DNA of 64,000 nucleotides from Microcaldota archaeon (GTDB taxonomy: Archaea; Micrarchaeota; Micrarchaeia; Micrarchaeales; CABMGC01). Position 1 is the stretch's first letter, and each line of letters starts with the position of its first letter. This document shows positions 56,764-64,000 of the stretch, one piece after another. The notes under the pieces are model-generated. The model searched no databases and had not been told where the DNA came from. It was given only the letters and a program-made list of their open reading frames with translations. The position numbers were made by a program, and so were the translations under genes. The DNA lies in contig JAGWGW010000004.1 of NCBI GenBank assembly GCA_028867135.1, forward strand, positions 1-64,000, given 5' to 3'.

Positions 56764-57974
56764 TGAAGATGCTTAAGCAGAGCGAGCTCAACATAGGCAC
56801 GTTGGGCCATGTGGACCACGGGAAGACCACCCTTACATCAGCATTGACGCACACGTGGACCGATGTCCACAGCGAATCGGTCAAGAGGAGCATGACGATA
56901 AAGCTCGGATATGCCGATGCCGTCATAATGAGGTGCGAGGGAAAGGAGGGCGTCACATACACGACGGGCGCGTGCCCCGAAGGCGCCGAGTCAAGGGAGG
57001 TCAGGAGGATATCCCTGCTGGACTCGCCTGGGCACGAAACGCTCATGGCGACAGCCATCGCAGGCTCCAGCATAATCGACGCTGCGCTGTTCGTCATTTC
57101 GTCCACAGAAGCGGTCCCGATGCCGCAGACAAAGGAGCACCTGATGGTCATAAGCGCGCTCGGGATAAAGAACGTCATAATAGTCCAGACAAAGATAGAT
57201 ATAGTCGGGAAGGAGAAGGCAAGGGCTAACTACAAGCAGATAAAGCAGTTCGTGAAAGGCAGCTCCATAGAGAATGCCCCCGTTGTTCCCGTCATGGCGA
57301 ACAAGAACGTGAACGTCGACATACTTCTTGAGGAGATAGCGAATATGAAGCTTCCGGAGAGGGACACGGCATCAGATCCCGTGATGTACGTCGCGAGATC
57401 CTTTGACGTCAACAGGCCCGGGACCCCCATTAAGGACATCTCAGGAGGTGTGATCGGCGGCTCCATAATAAGGGGCAAGTTCAGGATAGGGGACGAGATA
57501 GAGATAAGACCCGGGATAAACACGGCCAAGGACAAGACCAAGAAGGAGTCGTACATGCCTATAATAACCAAGATAGAGTCGCTTTCGGCGGGCAAGGAGC
57601 ACCTTGATGAGGCCATAGCGGGAGGGCTCATAGCCATAGGAACGGATCTTGACCCGTCGCTTACAAAGGCGGACGGTCTTGTAGGCCAGATAGTGGGTCA
57701 TACGGGCAAGCTTCCCGAATCGTACAACGAGATAACGCTCGATTATACCTCGCTCAACAGGGATGACATACCGAAACAGGGATTCCGGGAGAACGAGCCT
57801 GTGCTTCTGGGAATAGGCACCGGAACAGCTGTTGGATACGTCAAGAGAGCGAGAAGGAACAAGCTCGAGATGGAGCTGAAGCATATGATATGCATAGACA
57901 GGAAGTCGAAGATATCAATCCTCAGGAACTTCGCCCAGAGATGGAGGCTCTCCGGCTACGGAACGCTGGTCTGA
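56760..57974 (+). CDS. Translation initiation factor aIF2 gamma subunit
   Basis: LNIGTLGHVDHGKTTLTSALT; LLDSPGHETLMATAIAG; AVPMPQTKEHLM; C-terminal domain. Confidence 0.95.
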   Translation: MMKMLKQSELNIGTLGHVDHGKTTLTSALTHTWTDVHSESVKRSMTIKLGYADAVIMRCEGKEGVTYTTGACPEGAESREVRRISLLDSPGHETLMATAIAGSSIIDAALFVISSTEAVPMPQTKEHLMVISALGIKNVIIVQTKIDIVGKEKARANYKQIKQFVKGSSIENAPVVPVMANKNVNVDILLEEIANMKLPERDTASDPVMYVARSFDVNRPGTPIKDISGGVIGGSIIRGKFRIGDEIEIRPGINTAKDKTKKESYMPIITKIESLSAGKEHLDEAIAGGLIAIGTDLDPSLTKADGLVGQIVGHTGKLPESYNEITLDYTSLNRDDIPKQGFRENEPVLLGIGTGTAVGYVKRARRNKLEMELKHMICIDRKSKISILRNFAQRWRLSGYGTLV

Positions 57975-59030
57975 TCACTTCTGCTCCTTTGCAATAGCCA
58001 TGCTGTCTGTTGTCCACCTCACTATGTTGTACTCCTTCTTCGTATCTATGGCCCTCAGCGGAAGCCTCCCAAGCAGAACCTTCTCCAGCGTGCCGTATGA
58101 TACTTTTGGCTTCTGGTCAACCATGGTCTTCTTGTAGTTTCCTATCCCATACCTGCGCGCAGCCTTCTCATCGTCGAACATACCCATTGCGAAGAAATCT
58201 GCGCTTCCTATCAGCTGGCAGCAGAACGGGTACCTGCTGATCATTGAGTACTCGTCGTCTGACATCAGGTTCTTCCTGCTCTGCACAGCGTTCGCCTCAA
58301 ACTTCCCAGATATCGTGTAGCTGCCGAAGTAGACGAGTATTGAGGTAGAATCAGGCTTGTCCATGAGTATTGTGAACCTCTTTATGTATCCGGTGTCCTG
58401 CAGCTTCTTGAAGTTGTACGCAACGGTATTGAAGTGCATCTCCAACACTTTGGATATGCCGTTAAAGGATATCCTTGCATTTGAGTTCAGCACTTTTGCT
58501 ATGCCCTTATACTTGTCCGGTATCGACGTCTTGTCTAGCAGCTCGCCGCGCAGCGGGAAGAAGCCGAGCTGCCTGTGCGCTATCTCCGAGGACCTCCATT
58601 TGACGCCATAATCGGATAGCAGCTGCTGCATGCCCTTGTCCCAATGGACATAATCCTGCCTTGAAGGCGCGTTCGCATATATCATCATGTCATAGTCGCC
58701 CTTCACAGAGGCGGCGAACTGCGGTATGTAAGATGCCTTCAACAGTTCAGCGACGTGGCTCCAGTCTGGGACCTTGCTGAAGCTCACCCTTATGAGATGA
58801 GGATTGAATAAACCCAGCTTCTCCTCATTGAACTCCAGCGCGTACGAGATTCCAATCTCCTTCTCAAGCCTCCTTATCCTCTCCACAACTGACTTTCTTG
58901 AGATCTTCAATGCAAGCGACATGCTTGATACGGACGCGCGAGAGTTCTCGGACAGCATCCTCAGTATCCTCCTGGTGACAAGGTTGTACCTGTCATTGAA
59001 GCTGCTCTTGAAATCGTACTTGATGTCCAT
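57975..59030 (-). CDS. Tandem Lrp/AsnC-like regulator (two wHTH + ligand-binding-like halves)
   Basis: ILRMLSENSRASVSSMSLALKISRKSVVERIRRLEKE and KGIAKVLNSNARISFNGISKVLEMHFNTVAYNFKKLQDTGYI. Confidence 0.7.
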   Translation of the reverse strand: MDIKYDFKSSFNDRYNLVTRRILRMLSENSRASVSSMSLALKISRKSVVERIRRLEKEIGISYALEFNEEKLGLFNPHLIRVSFSKVPDWSHVAELLKASYIPQFAASVKGDYDMMIYANAPSRQDYVHWDKGMQQLLSDYGVKWRSSEIAHRQLGFFPLRGELLDKTSIPDKYKGIAKVLNSNARISFNGISKVLEMHFNTVAYNFKKLQDTGYIKRFTILMDKPDSTSILVYFGSYTISGKFEANAVQSRKNLMSDDEYSMISRYPFCCQLIGSADFFAMGMFDDEKAARRYGIGNYKKTMVDQKPKVSYGTLEKVLLGRLPLRAIDTKKEYNIVRWTTDSMAIAKEQK

Positions 59031-59094
59031 ACACGAATATCTGCAGCTCCACCTTTATTAGCCTTTTCCCATTTTAACAAAAAAAGGCACAAAA

Positions 59095-60375
59095 TTGTCA
59101 TTTTTGGATGTGTTTAAAAGCGCCCTTCGCGATTTAGAATCGGTTGACATGCAGATAAAGAGCAGGGCTTATGCTTTCGTAATAACATCCCTATTCACCG
59201 GATCGCTATTGCCGATAATGCTGTTCTTCTCGAGCAGCGTCGACATCTTTGAGTTCTTCATGGTCACTTATCTTATAGCGATAGCCTTCGCCATGGCCCT
59301 TGTGGTAAAGACGAAGAAGATGGATACGGTCGTATCATACCTTAAGGACTGGAAGAAGCTTGGGACGATAGCGCTTATAGGTCTGCTGAGCTACATACCG
59401 ATTGAGTACGCGATAGCCTATGCAGAGCACTTCGTTAGTGCATCGCTTGCAACAGTGGTATTCAGGACAAACCCGTTGCTTATGCTGCTGCTCCTGCCCG
59501 TGGTGCTCAGGGAGAGGCTGACAAAGTACCAGATAGGCGCGCTATTGCTCGCGTTTGCAGGACTTTACATAGCCGTTACTGGAGGCGACCTCTTCGGCCT
59601 GTGGGGCAATGCGGACATATACATAGTCCTGTTCCTTATAGCAGCTGCGCTAGCGTACGCGTTCTCTAGCGTGCTGATGAAGAAGCATGTTTTCGACATT
59701 GACGCATCGATACTCCTGTTCAACGTCACTATGTTTGCTTTCTCCGCAATCATGTTCCTAGCTACCGGAGTGCATTTCTCGAGCATAAGCCCTCTTGTGC
59801 TGCTTGCGATGTTCTATGTCGGGGTTGCAAACAACATAGTCGGCTTCTATACCTACTTCTACGGCTTCAGGATACTCAAGGCAACCGTCGTGACCAACAT
59901 ATTCTTCCTGTCGCCGTTCATGACGATACTGTTCGCGCACATCATACTTGGCGAGACGATACACCTGTACTACATAGCCATAGCTGTGCTTGTATCGATA
60001 GGCATGATGATACAGAGGCTGGACAAGCACGGCGGCACGTACCACTCATCTTCATCCAACAGGTTCACGATATTCGATGTCACCGGAGCTTTCGCAAACA
60101 CCGGCGAGCTGGCCATAAACAGGGCCATAGACAACGGCGGAAGGGTCTTCGCCGTGAAGCTCGAGGGCAGGCACAGGCAGAAGCTCGACGAGTTGCTCAG
60201 AGAAGGCAACCATGCTAACGTATACATGGGGGACAACCCGCAGATATCCGGAGAGTCGACATTCTGCAAGGACATCATGGGCGTCAAGGATGATGACCAT
60301 GTGGTGCTCAGGGTTGGGGACACAAAATCCAACGAGGAGTTCTTCTCAGACCTAAGCTCAAGGATAGAGTACTGA
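59095..60375 (+). CDS. EamA/DMT-type transporter with about 110-aa soluble C-terminal extension
   Basis: Ten-TM-like hydrophobic pattern; PNPLLMLLLLPVVLRERLTKYQIGALLLAFAGLYIAVTGGD-type motif; TTG start or ATG 59149. Confidence 0.8.
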   Translation: MSFLDVFKSALRDLESVDMQIKSRAYAFVITSLFTGSLLPIMLFFSSSVDIFEFFMVTYLIAIAFAMALVVKTKKMDTVVSYLKDWKKLGTIALIGLLSYIPIEYAIAYAEHFVSASLATVVFRTNPLLMLLLLPVVLRERLTKYQIGALLLAFAGLYIAVTGGDLFGLWGNADIYIVLFLIAAALAYAFSSVLMKKHVFDIDASILLFNVTMFAFSAIMFLATGVHFSSISPLVLLAMFYVGVANNIVGFYTYFYGFRILKATVVTNIFFLSPFMTILFAHIILGETIHLYYIAIAVLVSIGMMIQRLDKHGGTYHSSSSNRFTIFDVTGAFANTGELAINRAIDNGGRVFAVKLEGRHRQKLDELLREGNHANVYMGDNPQISGESTFCKDIMGVKDDDHVVLRVGDTKSNEEFFSDLSSRIEY

Positions 60376-61368
60376 TCAGTCGTATATCTCATTTATAGTG
60401 CTCTGGATAAGGTCAGCAACCTTCTCCCTGTCTATCTTCTTCCTGAAGCCGTTGTGCTCCTTGAGGCTGAAGTAGAATCCTGCTGCCTTTGGATGGCCTC
60501 CTCCACCCAGCTTCCTCGCAAGCTCCGAGTAATCCCCCTTCAGTGCACGCAGGTGCCCTGTCCCTGTCCTCAGGTTTATGTACATCCCTATGTTCTTGTT
60601 GCTCCTCTCTATTATCCTCATGCATGCGTCAGTCGTCTGCACGTCATTCGAGAAGCCCAGCGCGAAATCCCTCCTTATGTAGAGTTCCTTGAGCATGTCA
60701 TTCGTCCTTTTCTTGTTCAGCATGTCAAATCTTCTTGCATCGCTCTCTATCCTTTTGTCTGTGAACTTGGAGCTGCTTATCACATCGACTATGTGCCTGA
60801 GCATCCTATTCGTATACGACCTTGGGCCCTTCATCTCGTACGACGCGATGCTCAGCGCATACGTGCCTATGAGCCTCCTAGTCTTGACATCCTTTGGCTT
60901 CAGGTTGAAATCCGAGTAATGCACCAGCCCTACGAACCTGTCAAGGAACCAGTTCCTCAATCCAAGCTCCTTGTATGCTATCTCTGTTGCGCAGTAGTCC
61001 TTGTTCTCCCCAACTATAGCTACATCGCACCTGCCCGCCAGCTTCCTTATCGACTCCTTGGTCCACGGATGGTGGTCGAACCATATGACGGTTCCGTTAC
61101 TTCTCTTGACGCTGTTGATGATCCTGAGAAAATTGCCGATTATCCTCTCATTGACGCCAAGGTCTGCAAGGAAGAGCGTCATGCCCTGCGCATGCCTCTT
61201 CTTCATCTCCTTCTCAACGTACTCGACGCTTTCCTTCGAGTAATTGGTGAAGAGCATGTTCTTCGACGGCACTCCGTACTTGGCCCCTATCAGGGCGGCG
61301 CTTCCTACACCGTCTATATCGCTGGAATGCGATATGACGAATACATTTTGCATTAGACTATCTCTCAA
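60376..61368 (-). CDS. DHH-family phosphoesterase
   Basis: VISHSSDIDGVGSAALIGAKYG; VIWFDHHPWTKES; GGGGHPKAAGF. Confidence 0.88.
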   Translation of the reverse strand: MRDSLMQNVFVISHSSDIDGVGSAALIGAKYGVPSKNMLFTNYSKESVEYVEKEMKKRHAQGMTLFLADLGVNERIIGNFLRIINSVKRSNGTVIWFDHHPWTKESIRKLAGRCDVAIVGENKDYCATEIAYKELGLRNWFLDRFVGLVHYSDFNLKPKDVKTRRLIGTYALSIASYEMKGPRSYTNRMLRHIVDVISSSKFTDKRIESDARRFDMLNKKRTNDMLKELYIRRDFALGFSNDVQTTDACMRIIERSNKNIGMYINLRTGTGHLRALKGDYSELARKLGGGGHPKAAGFYFSLKEHNGFRKKIDREKVADLIQSTINEIYD

Positions 61369-61578
61369 TACCGAATATAAAGCTTATCTCAGCAGGAAGC
61401 GGGCTAAAATTTATAAAAGGGCGACGAAGTTCGCCCGCATGCCTTATATATTGGCTCGATTTAATCATCATACAGTGATTATGGTGAACAGAAGGGCGAT
61501 TCTTGGCCAACACGAGATGGGAAGGCTAGAGTTAGCGCTTCCCAGGTCCAAGAAGAGCAGCTTGCAGGGCTAAGCGCA

Positions 61579-61818
61579 TTGATAGCCAAGGCAATCACCA
61601 AAAACCAACTGCTCATCCTTTCCGAGGCTGCAAATAACCCATATCCCATAACGACCCTCCTGCGCAATTTGTCAAGAAGGGAGAGGATATCCATTTCCAC
61701 CCTCAAAAGCAGCGCAAGGAGCCTGAAGGAACTTGGAATGATCGCCTTTGGGAACTCGGAAACCGCAAGGCTTACCTCCGCAGGAAAACTGCTTATTCAA
61801 ATAGTAGCGATTAGGTGA
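61579..61818 (+). CDS. wHTH regulator-like protein (TTG start; possible 5' frameshift)
   Basis: KNQLLILSEAANNPYPITTLLRNLSRRERISISTLKSSARSLKELGMI. Confidence 0.5.
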   Translation: MIAKAITKNQLLILSEAANNPYPITTLLRNLSRRERISISTLKSSARSLKELGMIAFGNSETARLTSAGKLLIQIVAIR

Positions 61819-61822
61819 CACG

Positions 61823-62566
61823 ATGCAAAACGAGATAAGGATAAGGAACAATGTGGTTGTAAGGCCGTGCTCAGATAAGGAGCTTACAGCGATGAAAAGG
61901 GGCGTGTCGGGCCTCTACATCCGCGTATTCTCTGACGAGCCGTGGTACGAAAGATACCTTGTAAAGATGAACGGAAGCTGGAGACGTATGGGAAAGCCGG
62001 ACGAATTGCTGTTAATGGACAGGATGCTGGCTGAGGGCAAGCTTAGCAAGAGGGACATCAAGCCATTCTATACCAGAGAGGTGATAGCCGAAGCGATAAC
62101 CAGAGCATCCCAGTCTGGCGGCTTTGCCTCAACGATAGCTGTGGACACGCAGGAAGGTAGGGTAATCGGCGTGTCATGGGGCATGTCCGCAATGCAGATT
62201 CCCGTAGACGAGAAAGCTGCAAATGCGGAACAGATAATATGCAGCAACGGCCTTCCTCCAGAGAAGACCTTCTATTTCGATGAAACTTTCGTCGACATGA
62301 AGTACAGGGGGATTGGCGTAGGGAAAGGCCTGATAGGAATGAGGGGATCCATTATTGCAGCTTCAGGGTTCGAATATGCTATCGTGAGGACCATAAACTC
62401 GGTCCAGGTCAGCAATCTACTCGGGGTCTTCGGCGATGCGAATGTAACCGCTGTATACAGTAACCCCAATGACATGCAGCCAGACAGGAAATACTACCTT
62501 ATAGACCTGATGAAGGCGAAAAGGGCCAAAGAGAACTTTATCGAGGATTCGGCAAATAAGATTTAA
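61823..62566 (+). CDS. GNAT-like N-acetyltransferase
   Basis: YFDETFVDMKYRGIGVGKGLIGMRGSIIAASGFEYAIVRTINSV. Confidence 0.65.
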   Translation: MQNEIRIRNNVVVRPCSDKELTAMKRGVSGLYIRVFSDEPWYERYLVKMNGSWRRMGKPDELLLMDRMLAEGKLSKRDIKPFYTREVIAEAITRASQSGGFASTIAVDTQEGRVIGVSWGMSAMQIPVDEKAANAEQIICSNGLPPEKTFYFDETFVDMKYRGIGVGKGLIGMRGSIIAASGFEYAIVRTINSVQVSNLLGVFGDANVTAVYSNPNDMQPDRKYYLIDLMKAKRAKENFIEDSANKI

Positions 62567-62596
62567 AGGTTATTATGCGCAATATATCTGATTCCT

Positions 62597-63703
62597 ATGA
62601 AAACAGATGCGGTGAGCATTACTAGGGACCTTGTCAGCATAAACTCCGACCCGCACGAATCCGGAGAGAAAGAGGTTGCGAAGTACATAAATGGCTATCT
62701 CGAGAACCTCGGCATAAGCTCAAAGATAATCGAGTTTGAGAAGAACAGGTGCAATGTTACCGCCTCTTTCGGCCATGGCGAAGGGCTCATGCTCAACGGG
62801 CACATGGACACGGTTCCTCTCGGAGATGCAACAAAATGGAAGTACGGGTTCGAGGGCACTGTTGTCAATGGCAAGGTCTACGGGAGAGGAGCATCGGACA
62901 TGAAGGGAGGCATTGCGACAATCCTGGCCGCATTGCCAAGCATAAAGACGAATGGACTGAAGAGAAGGCTGCTGCTGACTTTTGTGGCCGACGAAGAGGG
63001 TATGCTGAAGGGATCAACATGGCTGCTCAAGAACGAGAGGACGCTGTTCAAGGATGTGAAATACGGGATAGTGGCCGAGCCCACAGATCTCAAGATACAG
63101 ATCGCCCAGAAAGGGGTGATGGAGATGAGGATAGTAGTCAACGGCAAGAGCGCACACTCTTCAAGGCCATGGCTGGGCGTGAATGCGATAGACGGGATGG
63201 CGAAGGTAATAGCAGCGCTGGATGGCTTGTCAAGGAACATGAAGGTCAATGACCCGCTCCTCGGAAAAGGCACGATAAACGTGGGCGAGATTCGCGGAGG
63301 AACCGCTTCAAACGTCGTACCAGACTTCTGCGAGATACTTGTCAACAGGAGGCTGGTCAACGGAGAGAGTCCCGGGTCTGCGCTATCGGAAATCGACAAG
63401 AAGGTCAAGAACCTCAAGTTAAGCTACGGCATCGAGACCCTCCATTCGCAGTTGCCATACAGCATGAGACAGGACTCGTACATAATCAAGATGCTCAAGT
63501 CCATGGTTCAGGACGAGCTGACCATTGCAAACGGCTATACCGAGGCCGAGCTTTACAATCGCATGGCGGGAATAGACTGCGCGGTCTTCGGCCCAGGAAC
63601 GAAGAAGAACATACACGCGCCGAACGAATACATAAGCGTAAGTAACCTGACGAGGGGAACGAAATACTTCTCTGAAATAATGGGCAGATGGCTAAGCCAT
63701 TAG
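62597..63703 (+). CDS. M20 family peptidase (ArgE/DapE/ACY1-like)
   Basis: MLNGHMDTVPLGDATKW; VYGRGASDMKGGIATIL; TFVADEEGMLKGS. Confidence 0.88.
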   Translation: MKTDAVSITRDLVSINSDPHESGEKEVAKYINGYLENLGISSKIIEFEKNRCNVTASFGHGEGLMLNGHMDTVPLGDATKWKYGFEGTVVNGKVYGRGASDMKGGIATILAALPSIKTNGLKRRLLLTFVADEEGMLKGSTWLLKNERTLFKDVKYGIVAEPTDLKIQIAQKGVMEMRIVVNGKSAHSSRPWLGVNAIDGMAKVIAALDGLSRNMKVNDPLLGKGTINVGEIRGGTASNVVPDFCEILVNRRLVNGESPGSALSEIDKKVKNLKLSYGIETLHSQLPYSMRQDSYIIKMLKSMVQDELTIANGYTEAELYNRMAGIDCAVFGPGTKKNIHAPNEYISVSNLTRGTKYFSEIMGRWLSH

Positions 63704-63769
63704 GGCGCTGGCCAAGGCTGGGAGTATAATCCTGGCAAGAGGAAAAGAAAGAAGCTTATTAATCATAAA

Positions 63770-63792
63770 GGCCTGCTTGGGGAGAGCAGGCC
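63770..63792. terminator. Strong hairpin between convergent genes
   Basis: GGCCTGCT-tggggag-AGCAGGCC perfect 8-bp stem. Confidence 0.5.
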
Positions 63793-63802
63793 CAAGTTCC
63801 CA

Positions 63803-64000
63803 TTACTGTGGAGGTGATATAATAAGCTTTTTGGTCGCCTTGCCAGCATCAAACCTGTAGTAAACCTTGTGCCCCATTTGGTACCTGTTCAGGAATCCAT
63901 ACTTGCAGAGCATGTTGAGCCTTGCACAAGCGGCATTCTTTCCCTTGTAATTCATGAATGACTTGACATCATCTGCGCAGACCAGGTCCTTTGTCTGCAC
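63803..64000 (-). CDS. Winged-helix-like protein (possibly truncated at window edge)
   Basis: NAACARLNMLCKYGFLNRYQMGHKVYYRFDAGKATKKLI. Confidence 0.5.
   Translation of the reverse strand: MQTKDLVCADDVKSFMNYKGKNAACARLNMLCKYGFLNRYQMGHKVYYRFDAGKATKKLIISPPQ

Noticed and set aside
60454-61356. 300-aa plus-strand ORF opposite the DHH phosphoesterase
   Set aside because: Antisense shadow ORF; the minus strand carries DHH motifs and the plus translation is Tyr/His/Pro/Leu-rich with no motifs.
34073-63703. Two M20 peptidase genes as a recent duplication
   Set aside because: Shared only at family-motif level; ordinary paralogs.
1-64000. CRISPR array or cas genes
   Set aside because: No regularly spaced direct repeats or Cas motifs seen.

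Overview
This 64 kb window is gene-dense and archaeal. Archaeal marker proteins include aIF2-gamma, a Cdc48/VCP AAA ATPase, PriS, Pth2, Spt5, Pcc1, archaeal-type PEP carboxylase, ribosomal proteins eL15 and eS6, and an L3-L4-L23-L2-S19-L22-S3-L29-SUI1 cluster. Good TATA boxes precede many genes. The gene set and small genes are consistent with a DPANN/Micrarchaeota(ARMAN)-like genome, but that assignment is inference. I also recognise a tRNA-Asn(GUU), an unlinked 5S rRNA, two toxin-antitoxin-like pairs, a YHS/TRASH-rich metal (probably copper) operon, and two type-IV-pilin-like LamG proteins. The observations I consider most worth follow-up are: (1) a 689-bp transposase-less element with 18-bp terminal inverted repeats and a 9-bp target-site duplication, carrying a single membrane-protein gene, inserted just upstream of the L1-L10-L12 operon promoter; (2) a promoter, 30-aa Ser/Thr/Cys-rich peptide, hairpin/T-tract, 45-aa peptide and overlapping ATP-grasp-like gene, resembling either a RiPP-type locus or an attenuator; (3) a hidden inverted 29-codon copy of the 3' end of the aIF2-gamma gene next to a VapBC pair; (4) an 871-aa protein combining about five degenerate repeats, a B12-binding-like domain and a long unusual C-terminal tail. 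All family calls come from reading motifs in the translations; no database searches were run.
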